Shown: in pieces, positions 1 through 6,105 of the stretch | Layout of the letters: every line of letters starts with the position of its first letter | Position numbering within the stretch: the stretch's first letter is position 1 | DNA from: Methylococcales bacterium | GTDB taxonomy: Bacteria > Pseudomonadota > Gammaproteobacteria > Methylococcales > Methylomonadaceae | Length of the DNA: 6,437 bases | Assembly: GCA_009692395.1 (NCBI GenBank) | Contig: SHZG01000139.1 | Span: 1 to 6,437 of the forward strand | Direction of reading: 5' to 3' | The notes under the pieces: generated by a model | The model's input: only the letters and a program-made list of their open reading frames with translations | The model's database searches: none | What the model was told of the DNA's origin: nothing | Translations under genes and position numbers: made by a program

Positions 1-158
1 ATGTCGTTTTTGAATCAGCTAAAGCGTTTCGACAGGCACTTAGCCACTTTGTTGCCAATACCATACCCACCATTAAGGACACTTTGCTGTCCAGAATTAC
101 GGCTAACTTTCAAACATTCAACACGTTGTTTTCAGGTTGAATGGGTATAGTTAGCCGT
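1..158 (+). mobile_element. Right end of an insertion sequence, probably IS630 family (partial)
   Basis: This is the distal end of an element whose transposase tail occupies 3-140. The exact terminus is not resolved. A perfect 10-base inverted repeat (ACGGCTAACT at 99-108, AGTTAGCCGT at 149-158) brackets the stop codon and could be a hairpin near the element end. The remainder of the element, and the partner terminal repeat that would prove the boundary, lie left of the window. Confidence 0.45.
3..140 (+). CDS. Transposase C-terminal fragment, IS630-like (5' end outside window)
   Basis: Frame 3 is open from the window edge to TGA at 138-140 and encodes 45 residues beginning VVFESAKAFRQALSHFV and ending in FQTFNTLFSG. 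The pattern of an FxxAxxFRxAL helix followed by a hydrophobic turn and a final RITxNFQ segment resembles the extreme C-terminus of IS630-type DDE transposases, downstream of the last catalytic acidic residue. The catalytic core is not visible, so activity cannot be judged. A competing ATG-started frame (1-150) gives 49 residues rich in Pro, Cys and Arg with no family resemblance and is treated as a shadow. The family is assigned from memory of tail composition, not from a diagnostic motif. The gene points towards the 3' end of aas, so the two are convergent. Confidence 0.6.
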   Translation, partial: VVFESAKAFRQALSHFVANTIPTIKDTLLSRITANFQTFNTLFSG

Positions 159-159
159 C

Positions 160-270
160 AATAAAATGATTACAAAACCGTTCGCACTGAGCTTGTCGAA
201 GTGTGAATGTGGTTCGACAAGGCTCTCATGAGCTTGTCGAATGGCTCACCACGAACGGTATCATTTTATT
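160..270. repeat. Palindromic intergenic repeat (REP/MITE-like) with GAGCTTGTCGAA cores
   Basis: The outer arms are an 11-base perfect inverted repeat, AATAAAATGAT (160-170) and ATCATTTTATT (260-270), and an 8-base one, ACCGTTCG (177-184) and CGAACGGT (252-259). Inside, TGAGCTTGTCGAA occurs twice directly (188-200 and 229-241) and once inverted with one extra base (213-225). The inverted and second direct copies form a hairpin. CCGTTCG...GAGCTTGTCGAA sequences are well known as dispersed palindromic repeats in many proteobacterial genomes. The element sits directly between the transposase tail and the aas stop codon, so its transcript could fold as a 3' stem for aas. No long T-tract follows, so a classical terminator is not claimed. 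Confidence 0.75.
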
Positions 271-281
271 GTGCGTTAGTT

Positions 282-2420
282 CTACACGTTACGCACCAGT
301 TCAGTGACCGCAATATAGTTAGTTTTGCCCGTTGCCATCACGGGGATAGCATCGACGATAATAATTTTCTTGGGCAATAAAATAGCGGCAACACCTTGTG
401 AAGCGGCGGCGAGTTGCTGTACGGTTGCTTGTTGTTGCGTGGTGACTAAAATGACTTGTTCGCCTTTTTTAGCATCGGGCAGACTAATTGCCGCGTGATG
501 CGTATCGGGCCACGCGTTAGTGGCAAGGGTTTCAACTGCGGTTAAGGACACCATTTCACCACTGACTTTCGCAAAGCGTTTGCTGCGTCCGCGTATGCTG
601 ATAAAACCTTCGTCATCAACATTAACGATGTCACCTGTGTCATACCAGCCGTCGCCATACAGTGATTTTGGCGGCACTAACACGGCTGGGTTATCGGCTA
701 AGAAGTAACCCAGCATGATGTTTGGGCCTTTAACGTGTAGCCGTCCTGCATCGTCAATGCCGTCAATCGGCTCTAGCTGGTATTCCATTGCAGGCATGAA
801 ACGTCCGACTGTGCCCGCTTTGTAATACATCGGGGTATTGACGGAGGTAATCGGTGTGGTTTCAGTTGCGCCATAACCTTCTAGGACGCGGATACCAAAC
901 TTATCTGCCCAGAGTTTACGCGTGGTTTCTTGTAATTTTTCTGCCCCTGCAACGACATAACGCATATTGAAGAAGTCATAGGCGTGGGCTTTTTTCGCAT
1001 ACGCGGCTAAAAAGGTATTAGTGCCGAACATAATGGTGGCGTGTAGCTCATACGCCATTTCAGGAATAACCGCATAGTGTAATGGCGTTGGATAAAAGAA
1101 GACTCTCATGCCATTGAGTACGGGTAACATTGTGCCGACAGTAAAGCCAAAGGAATGAAACATGGGCAGAAAGTTTAGCACCACATCTTGGGCATTAAAA
1201 CTGATACTGGCTTCTAATTGTTTCAAATTGGCTAACACGTTGGCATGAGACAGCACCACGCCTTTGGGTACGCCTTCCGACCCTGAGGTGAATAAAATCA
1301 CCGCTGGGCTATCAGGATTATGTTGTTCGCTTGAATACCAATAATCAGCGGTTCGCGCTTGTAACCACGCGGTAACTTTATCAAACGCGCCAATATGTGC
1401 GGCTAAATCTTCTAAATAAACTAATTTAACTTGTTGGGCTAAATGATCAGCTTCGTTCGTTAAATGCCCCTGCTCGATAAAATAGCGTGAGGTTAATACA
1501 ATGTTAACTTTCGCGGTTTGACAGGCAGAAAACATACCTGCTGAACCTGTGGAATAATTGAGCATTGCAGGGACGCGGCCATGCAGTTGCAAGCCCAGAA
1601 TGACGCACAAGGTTTTAGTCGAATTAGGCAGAAAAACCCCGACCGCTTCACCTGTTTCGGTGATTTGTTTGAGTGCATTACCAATTGCCAAGGTGCGGGT
1701 AATGAGGTTGTTATAGTCTAACGGTTTACGTTCTAAATCCTCGGCAACATGATGTTTGCCGCCGTGTATTTGCCGCGCTTCCAATAGACTTGAAAAAATA
1801 CTTTGTCGATAACTGCTGGTGGCTAACATCATTTCCGTCATGAGGTTGGCTAACACGCGTCCGCTATACTGACGGCGAATTTTACCTTTCAGCTCATCAG
1901 GAACAACTAATCGTGTCGGTGGCAAAATTTTAATGGTGATTTTTGGAAATAACCGCAAGCGCACGATTTTATGTAATCTGGAAAAATGCGTGTACTGTCC
2001 ACCATCAATACGGATGGGTAAAATGGCTGCCCCTGATTTATCTGCCACCATGCCCGTGCCGTCATAAATTTTCATCAGCGTCCCTGTGACGGTAATACGC
2101 CCTTCGGGAAAAATAACGGTTTTAGTGTCGTTTTGTAGATGATGAATTAAATCTTTCAGTGATAATGGATACGTCGGATTCATCGGAAACACGCGTGATA
2201 ATCCTAGGAACGGCTTGAGCCACCATTGTTCAGAAATATGGGTATTAATCGCAAAGGTAATGTCATCAGGCAAAAACACGCCGAGCAGTAATGGATCAAG
2301 AAATGAGGTGTGATTAGCGACAATTAATATTCGCTCCCCCGCTTGTTCGTAGTGTTCTAAGCCTGTCACTTCTACTCGATAAAGTAAGGTCAGTAGAGTA
2401 TGTAAAAATTTCTTTAGCAT
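282..2420 (-). CDS. aas: Bifunctional 2-acylglycerophosphoethanolamine acyltransferase / acyl-ACP synthetase (Aas)
   Basis: The 712-residue protein is close to the length of E. coli Aas (about 719). The N-terminal lysophospholipid acyltransferase domain (about 1-200) has the catalytic HX4D motif, NHTSFLD with H37 and D42, and the second motif FPEGR with E106-R108. The adenylate-forming domain (about 225-712) has the P-loop TSGSEGVPK at 378-386, GYGATE at 515-520, YDTGD at 593-597 and the C-terminal lysine K699 in ATGKTNY. In the family, the enzyme activates fatty acid onto bound ACP and re-acylates lysophosphatidylethanolamine at the inner membrane. All key residues are present. ATG at 2420 is the first plausible start; the ribosome site is weak (GAG about 12 bases upstream). 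The lysophospholipid flippase gene lplT, often adjacent or fused, is not upstream within this window. A GCGGC/GCCGC hairpin (2446-2461) lies in the leader. Confidence 0.95.
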   Translation of the reverse strand: MLKKFLHTLLTLLYRVEVTGLEHYEQAGERILIVANHTSFLDPLLLGVFLPDDITFAINTHISEQWWLKPFLGLSRVFPMNPTYPLSLKDLIHHLQNDTKTVIFPEGRITVTGTLMKIYDGTGMVADKSGAAILPIRIDGGQYTHFSRLHKIVRLRLFPKITIKILPPTRLVVPDELKGKIRRQYSGRVLANLMTEMMLATSSYRQSIFSSLLEARQIHGGKHHVAEDLERKPLDYNNLITRTLAIGNALKQITETGEAVGVFLPNSTKTLCVILGLQLHGRVPAMLNYSTGSAGMFSACQTAKVNIVLTSRYFIEQGHLTNEADHLAQQVKLVYLEDLAAHIGAFDKVTAWLQARTADYWYSSEQHNPDSPAVILFTSGSEGVPKGVVLSHANVLANLKQLEASISFNAQDVVLNFLPMFHSFGFTVGTMLPVLNGMRVFFYPTPLHYAVIPEMAYELHATIMFGTNTFLAAYAKKAHAYDFFNMRYVVAGAEKLQETTRKLWADKFGIRVLEGYGATETTPITSVNTPMYYKAGTVGRFMPAMEYQLEPIDGIDDAGRLHVKGPNIMLGYFLADNPAVLVPPKSLYGDGWYDTGDIVNVDDEGFISIRGRSKRFAKVSGEMVSLTAVETLATNAWPDTHHAAISLPDAKKGEQVILVTTQQQATVQQLAAASQGVAAILLPKKIIIVDAIPVMATGKTNYIAVTELVRNV

Positions 2421-2445
2421 AGTATTTTTTTCTCATAGTAAATAC

Positions 2446-2461
2446 GCGGCAAACAAGCCGC
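2446..2461 (-). promoter_or_regulatory. Small hairpin in the aas 5' leader
   Basis: GCGGC (2446-2450) and GCCGC (2457-2461) form a perfect 5-bp GC stem with a 6-base loop, 26 bases upstream of the aas start codon. It is placed to affect leader stability or translation, but no known riboswitch fold is recognised and it may be incidental. No convincing -35/-10 pair was found in the 2462-2580 stretch. Confidence 0.3.
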
Positions 2462-2582
2462 TAAGTTTAACTCGCTGTGGCACTCTGGAAAACTACTGAT
2501 TACGATTTTGTTGATTAAACGGTTATTAACATGATGCTTGGATGAGTTATATGGAACACTCAACACTGAAATAGTCATGGAC

Positions 2583-2622
2583 AAAAAAAATGCAGGGATA
2601 ACTGAGTTATCACTGCATTTTT
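2583..2622 (-). terminator. Rho-independent terminator of the MepK-like gene
   Basis: The stem pairs TGCAG (2591-2595) with CTGCA (2613-2617) and GATAAC (2597-2602) with GTTATC (2606-2611), with one G/A mismatch and a 3-base loop. It is flanked by eight A residues (2583-2590) and five T residues (2618-2622). Read on the minus strand, the hairpin is followed by eight T residues, the classical intrinsic form, 18 bases past the stop of the peptidase gene at 2641. It also insulates aas from upstream readthrough. Confidence 0.92.
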
Positions 2623-2640
2623 GGTTGCGTCAGGTAGGGC

Positions 2641-3666
2641 TTACCACGTTCTAAAATCGCCCGTATCTAAGTGGACAAAATTGCTACCTGGATAATAACC
2701 TACGCCACCGCGTGCCATGCTCATGGCAGCATCTCTAATTGTTCTGCTTTCAACGCCTGCGATACGAATGTCAATGGCGCGACCTTCCATGTGTAAGCTA
2801 TTTCTAGCAACGCCGCGACTGTTTCTGCGTAAATGTGCGTTAGTGAACGGTGAGCGATAACCGCAAATCACATGAATCTGTTCTTGAATACCCAGCGTGG
2901 ATTGCAATTCATGTAATTGATCCAGCAAAGCGGTATCGACTGGATGAACTTCATCCGTTAGATGGTCACGGTAGAGATGATTGATTTCATGAAGTGCATC
3001 TGGAAGATACCGCCCTTTTTCAAAATAAGTGACATTCAAACTATCGCCTGTGTTGGTATTTTGTAAGGCGATGGTTTTATGTGTGGCATTGCCGCCTATG
3101 CGAGCGGGATTGCGTGAGGCAAATGGATTAATTCTTTCGTTTTGCAAAGCAGTATCTAAGTCTAAGTCTTGATGTAATGCAAACTCAGGCATCTCTGTGT
3201 GTAAGCGATGTGCGACTGGACGTAGAGAATGGCGACTATGGATATTGGTATCACGCAGGGCAAGGTGTTGGCGTAAATCGCTGTGCAGTCGATGACCGTT
3301 GTGATCGTTGTGCAATGAACTGTGAATGCGACTATTAGCTGAGGCAAGTTCTTGGTGTGCAGAATGATGTTTATTGGCAGTTTTTAAAGCCAGTCTGTCA
3401 TGCAAAGAACTTTTATTAGTATGTGCAGTTGTCGTGTGCTTTAAATCGATTTTACTTGCGTGTTTTACATCAACTTTACTCGTGTGCTTTACATCGACTT
3501 TTTTACTGTGAGCAGAAGGAATGATGTGTTTCGCTGCTGCCTCAGCGATTCCAGTGCCACTTACAGCCAGCAAAGAACCATAAGCCAACCGCGTTAGAAA
3601 TTTGCGTCTTGATGCAATCACATCAGTTTCGTTAATAGTTAGGTTTGTTAATCGTTGATTAGTCAT
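2641..3666 (-). CDS. Tat-exported YcbK/MepK-like murein endopeptidase (DUF882, peptidase M15 family) with His-rich linker
   Basis: The 341-residue protein opens with a twin-arginine signal: SRRKFL at 19-24, a hydrophobic stretch at about 27-43 and an AEA-A cleavage-like site near 42-45. The C-terminal domain (about 196-341) matches the DUF882/YcbK group. It contains YRDHLTDEVHPVD, the GYRSP turn (269-273), SLHMEGRAIDIRI with probable zinc ligands H292 and D299, and NFVHLDTGDFRTW with H332. In E. coli this family (MepK) is a periplasmic zinc endopeptidase cleaving peptidoglycan crosslinks. Residues 46-190 form an extra linker with 21 histidines in its first 125 residues and three tandem 8-residue repeats at 56-79. 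E. coli YcbK is about 182 residues, so the linker nearly doubles the protein. ATG at 3666 places the twin arginines 19 residues in; GTG at residue 16 is an alternative. The ribosome site is weak. The gene is divergent from metF and has its own terminator. Confidence 0.9.
   Translation of the reverse strand: MTNQRLTNLTINETDVIASRRKFLTRLAYGSLLAVSGTGIAEAAAKHIIPSAHSKKVDVKHTSKVDVKHASKIDLKHTTTAHTNKSSLHDRLALKTANKHHSAHQELASANSRIHSSLHNDHNGHRLHSDLRQHLALRDTNIHSRHSLRPVAHRLHTEMPEFALHQDLDLDTALQNERINPFASRNPARIGGNATHKTIALQNTNTGDSLNVTYFEKGRYLPDALHEINHLYRDHLTDEVHPVDTALLDQLHELQSTLGIQEQIHVICGYRSPFTNAHLRRNSRGVARNSLHMEGRAIDIRIAGVESRTIRDAAMSMARGGVGYYPGSNFVHLDTGDFRTW
3430..3501 (-). repeat. Three tandem 24-base units encoding K[VI]D[VL]KH[TA][ST]
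   Basis: Within the peptidase linker, three consecutive 24-base units encode KVDVKHTS, KVDVKHAS and KIDLKHTT (residues 56-79). The units remain similar in nucleotide sequence (TTTACATC[AG]ACTTT in the plus orientation), suggesting fairly recent in-frame duplication. A looser repeat, LxxxLALxxxNxHxxxH, recurs further along at about residues 88-104 and 131-147. Confidence 0.85.
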
Positions 3667-3930
3667 AAATTAAGTAGTCTATTTGATGCTGTTTTATTTA
3701 TTGTGCCTACTTAGTCTTAATGTAATCTTAAATTTATTTTATAGACCACTATTGTTTCAATAATGTGCTACGGCTTATGGATGAACCTATCAAGAATGTT
3801 GGCTCAGTGCATTAATGTCAAAAAGTAACCCAAAAACAAAACAACAGGCTAAAATGCAAGGCTGTTAAACGCACGCGGCATTAATTACTGTTAGCTGTTT
3901 AAATAATCCTTATATTAGCGAGTCTATAAA
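3667..3930. promoter_or_regulatory. Divergent intergenic region between the MepK-like gene and metF
   Basis: This 264-base AT-rich gap must carry the promoters of both flanking genes, which start at its two edges. Visible structure includes inverted repeats TAAGTAG (3671-3677) with CTACTTA (3707-3713), and AGTAGTCTAT (3673-3682) with a 9/10 partner at 3741-3750, both in the leader of the minus-strand gene. Two similar 9-mers, TAGTCTTAA and TAATCTTAA, lie 11 bases apart at 3712-3731. On the metF side, GAG at 3920-3922 is a modest ribosome site. I could not place a convincing sigma-70 promoter, tandem MetJ boxes or a SAM/SAH riboswitch. Confidence 0.6.
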
Positions 3931-4776
3931 ATGCAATCACACCCTGCTCAATTATTTAGCTTTGAATTTTACCCGCCAAAAACCGAAGAAGGTGCGGCAA
4001 GTTTGCAAGTGGTACATAGCAAATTGGCGGCACTTAAGCCCGATTTTTTTTCGGTAACCTTTGGCGCGGGTGGTTCAACGCGTGATAAAACGTTTGATAC
4101 CGTTGTTGATATTCAAGCAAAAGGCATAGCGGCAGCCCCCCATTTATCGTGTGTTGCGTCAACCAAAGACAATATTTGCGCTATTTTGACAAACTATCAG
4201 CAACATGGGATTGCAAAAATTGTCGCATTAAGAGGTGATTTGCCTTCTGGCACAATGTCAGCGGGTGAATTTCGTTATGCCAATGAATTAGTTGAGTTTA
4301 TTCGGCTAGAAACAGGGGATTACTTTGATATTCATGTTGCTGCCTATCCTGAAGTGCATCCTCAAGCCGCCAATGCAGCGGAAGATTTTAAAAACTTTAA
4401 ACGTAAAGTGGATGCAGGTGCGAATTCGGCGATTACGCAGTATTTTTACACGGCTGAGGCGTATTTTTATTTTGTCGATTTATGTGAAAAAAATGGCATT
4501 ACCATTCCTATTGTTCCAGGTATTATGCCGATTACTCAGTATTCACAGTTGTTTCGTTTTTCAGAAATGTGCGGTGCGGATATTCCCCGCTGGATGCGTA
4601 AACGCTTAGAAAGTTTTGGTGATGATAAGACTGCAGTGCAAGCTTTTGGTTTGGATTTGGTCAGTGGATTGTGCCAACGTTTGCTAGATGGCGGCGCACC
4701 TAGTCTGCATTTTTATACGATGAATCAATCTGCGCCTACCGTAGCGATTTTAGAAAATTTACAGATAAAATCATAA
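3931..4776 (+). CDS. metF: Methylenetetrahydrofolate reductase [NAD(P)H]
   Basis: The 281-residue protein is near full length for bacterial MetF (E. coli 296). It is a single-domain FAD-dependent TIM barrel that reduces 5,10-methylene-THF to 5-methyl-THF, the methyl donor for methionine synthesis in the cytoplasm. Family signatures appear in order: FSFEFYPPKTEEG (9-21) with the conserved catalytic glutamate E12, SVTFGAGGSTRD (41-52), APHLSC (69-74), ALRGDLPSG (99-107) with the FAD/folate-contacting D103, AAYPEVHP (137-144), ITQYFY (168-173) and VPGIMPIT (195-202). The end, GGAPSLHFYTMN, is also typical. ATG at 3931 gives the standard short N-terminus and has GAG 8 bases upstream. The gene stands alone with its own terminator; no other methionine gene is in view, and no MetJ operator was recognised. 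Confidence 0.96.
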   Translation: MQSHPAQLFSFEFYPPKTEEGAASLQVVHSKLAALKPDFFSVTFGAGGSTRDKTFDTVVDIQAKGIAAAPHLSCVASTKDNICAILTNYQQHGIAKIVALRGDLPSGTMSAGEFRYANELVEFIRLETGDYFDIHVAAYPEVHPQAANAAEDFKNFKRKVDAGANSAITQYFYTAEAYFYFVDLCEKNGITIPIVPGIMPITQYSQLFRFSEMCGADIPRWMRKRLESFGDDKTAVQAFGLDLVSGLCQRLLDGGAPSLHFYTMNQSAPTVAILENLQIKS

Positions 4777-4808
4777 GGCTAACGCACAAAATACCTGCGG
4801 ATAAAACA

Positions 4809-4836
4809 AATAAGGGCGACTTAAGTCGCTCTTATT
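4809..4836. terminator. Bidirectional terminator between metF and the convergent membrane-protein gene
   Basis: AATAAG (4809-4814) pairs with CTTATT (4831-4836) around the perfect palindrome GCGACTTAAGTCGC (4816-4829). In the plus-strand RNA the intervening G4815 and U4830 can form a wobble pair, making the stem continuous around a 4-base loop; in minus-strand RNA that position is an A/C mismatch. The minus-strand flank is T-rich (TTATTTGTTTTAT) and the plus flank less so. It lies 32 bases past the metF stop and 19 bases past the stop of the opposing gene. Confidence 0.85.
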
Positions 4837-4855
4837 CATTATCACGAATAATTTT

Positions 4856-5449
4856 TTAATTGCTTGCAAGCATCGCGTTGTAATGTCTTCTTAGCATCGA
4901 ATCTTCGGGTATTTGTGCTGTAACTGAGACGACGGTTTCGCTGGTCGTTTCAGATTGAATAAGTGTTTCAGCGACTTTAGCAGGGGCAGTAGGTATTTTT
5001 TTGCAGTTTCCATACTGACAAATTAGTTTTGCCATTGCTGCTTCATTGTTTAAACACTGTTCGATAACCGCAGTGATTTGCGTATTATGGTGGCGCGATA
5101 AGGCTAAGTCCGTAGGGCATGGGCTAAGTGAGTCAATCATGGCGCGTAAATGAGTCAAATAATGCCGTTTTAGCATTGAATCTTGTGGTAATAGGCTATT
5201 TTCAGGTGTTAAACTGACAACTTTATTGGCTTGTTCTGCTACCAAAGGTTTACTTTCAGCTAATGGTGGAGCAACAACAGGTTTAGCTGGAGCGGCTACT
5301 TTATCGGCAGGTTTGATTTCTTGCTGTATCGGTTTTGCCGAGTCAGACAAATTTTTGGGTCTTGTACCGTGGGCTTGTTTTTTGTTTTGTAAAAAAAACC
5401 AGATGAGTGCTGCAACAACGGCAAGGGCAAAGGCAATAAGTTCAATCAT
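4856..5449 (-). CDS. Small single-pass membrane protein with duplicated PxDSMLxRHY motif, function unknown
   Basis: I do not recognise a named family. The 197-residue product has an N-terminal membrane segment (about residues 2-20, IELIAFALAVVAALIWFFL) followed by a basic NKKQ stretch and a Pro/Ala/Lys-rich linker (about 35-80). PQDSMLKRHYLTHL lies at 88-101, a helical region with cysteines C111, C132, C144 and C149 follows, then a second linker, and PEDSMLRRHYNAML at 181-194 forms almost the extreme C-terminus. The two motif copies share 9 of 14 positions. The start is set by GGAG at 5458-5461, 8 bases before ATG 5449; an in-frame GTG at 5458 overlaps that ribosome site and is unlikely. The basic stretch after the membrane segment leaves topology open: the soluble part may be cytoplasmic, or periplasmic with disulfides. 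The gene is monocistronic, converging on metF. Confidence 0.85.
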   Translation of the reverse strand: MIELIAFALAVVAALIWFFLQNKKQAHGTRPKNLSDSAKPIQQEIKPADKVAAPAKPVVAPPLAESKPLVAEQANKVVSLTPENSLLPQDSMLKRHYLTHLRAMIDSLSPCPTDLALSRHHNTQITAVIEQCLNNEAAMAKLICQYGNCKKIPTAPAKVAETLIQSETTSETVVSVTAQIPEDSMLRRHYNAMLASN

Positions 5450-5457
5450 GAATAACA

Positions 5458-5461
5458 CTCC
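5458..5461 (-). promoter_or_regulatory. Ribosome binding site fixing the start at 5449
   Basis: The minus strand reads TTTTGGAGTGTTATTCATG. GGAG sits 8 bases before ATG 5449, optimal spacing, whereas the upstream in-frame GTG at 5458-5456 overlaps the last base of GGAG and would have no site of its own. The annotated start is therefore ATG 5449. Confidence 0.85.
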
Positions 5462-5543
5462 AAAAGTAACTGTCCACGAGTCAATGGGCAGCGGGTATTT
5501 TAATTAAGTTACAAGATATTAATGCAGGTAAAACAATAAACTA

Positions 5544-5581
5544 GCCCTTGATAAACCTAAAAATAAATAGGTTACAAGGGC
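5544..5581 (-). terminator. Rho-independent terminator downstream of the 5602-6066 gene
   Basis: GCCCTTG (5544-5550) pairs with CAAGGGC (5575-5581), and AACCTA (5554-5559) with TAGGTT (5568-5573), with a small internal loop between them and an AT-rich apical loop. On the minus strand the stem is followed by TAGTTTATTGTTTTA, moderately T-rich. It starts 20 bases after the stop codon at 5602 and separates this gene from the one beginning at 5449. Confidence 0.85.
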
Positions 5582-5601
5582 GTTGGAAATACGGTGATAG
5601 C

Positions 5602-6066
5602 TTATTGTAAATTGGATACGCCAACAATCGACCAGTTTTCAATATCAAGTAAACCTTCTTGGTTGTCACCGTTATCATAAACAATACGACAGGTATATTT
5701 TTTTGTAGTCGGTACTGCGTTGCTGGTGACGTTAATTTCAGCATTAATGACGTATTCGTAATTGCCAATATCCCATGCTTTTAGCGGTTTTTCTGTAAAG
5801 CTAATAGATTCATTGGGGGGTGCTTTAGATTTAATGTAATTATTACAGTGCATGAAAGCAAGGTTAGACAATGACGTAGAGACAGGTAAGTTACTGCCTT
5901 TATCTTTGCTATCAATTAAAAATAAATCTGACTTAATTACATCGTAGACGAACGGCATAATGAGCTTCTGTTGTGAGATTGAAAGGCCAAGTAATCCAGC
6001 CATAAGTAATAATATGCGGTATTTTTTTAATTTTTCTATTAGTGATGACATAGCGAACTTCTTCAT
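5602..6066 (-). CDS. Small membrane-anchored protein of unknown function
   Basis: The 154-residue product is not recognised as a named family. It has a basic N-terminus (MKKFAMSSLIEKLKKYR), a hydrophobic segment at about 18-31 (ILLLMAGLLGLSIS) acting as a signal anchor or uncleaved signal, and a mainly beta-like soluble domain. Two cysteines, C74 (FMHCNNY) and C126 (KYTCRIVYDNGD), could form a disulfide if the domain is periplasmic. The C-terminal WSIVGVSNLQ looks like the last strand of a compact fold. ATG at 6066 has no clear ribosome site; the in-frame ATG at 6051 (residue 6) is preceded by GAAGAAG and is a real alternative, giving 149 residues. It lies 39 bases downstream of the yihY-like remnant in the same orientation, so the two were plausibly co-transcribed, and it ends at its own terminator. 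Confidence 0.8.
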   Translation of the reverse strand: MKKFAMSSLIEKLKKYRILLLMAGLLGLSISQQKLIMPFVYDVIKSDLFLIDSKDKGSNLPVSTSLSNLAFMHCNNYIKSKAPPNESISFTEKPLKAWDIGNYEYVINAEINVTSNAVPTTKKYTCRIVYDNGDNQEGLLDIENWSIVGVSNLQ

Positions 6067-6105
6067 GAAATGATGAGAATTATTGGGTAGTGATTCTAGC
6101 AGAAA

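Noticed and set aside
1..150. Complete 49-codon ORF from ATG at position 1
   Set aside because: Frame 3 of the same stretch reads as a coherent transposase tail, while this frame has a Pro/Cys/Arg-rich composition without resemblance to anything.
3430..3501. CRISPR-like array
   Set aside because: The repeats are direct, contiguous, 24-base and in frame within a coding sequence, without unique spacers.
3815..3868. A 17-codon ORF upstream of metF (MSKSNPKTKQQAKMQGC), possibly a leader peptide
   Set aside because: It has no ribosome site, no run of methionine codons and no attenuator hairpin after it; it is likely chance in A-rich DNA.
3888..3916. A metF promoter with TATATT (3911-3916) as -10 and CTGTTA (3888-3893) as -35
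   Set aside because: Transcription would begin around 3923, inside or after the GAG ribosome site at 3920-3922, and the -35 is poor. The real promoter is probably further upstream.
3667..3930. MetJ operator or SAM/SAH riboswitch upstream of metF
   Set aside because: No tandem AGACGTCT-like 8-mers and no recognisable riboswitch core were found; AGTCTATA near the start is a single weak resemblance.
5450..5458. GTG start at 5458 for the DSMLxRHY protein
   Set aside because: It overlaps the GGAG ribosome site that is ideally spaced for ATG 5449.
5226..5507. Plus-strand ORF of 93 codons opposite the 4856-5449 gene, and similar opposite-strand or shifted ORFs at 520-708, 1493-1684, 3162-3347, 4325-4609 and 5541-5768
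   Set aside because: All overlap well-supported genes in another frame and have no ribosome site or family resemblance; they are shadows.
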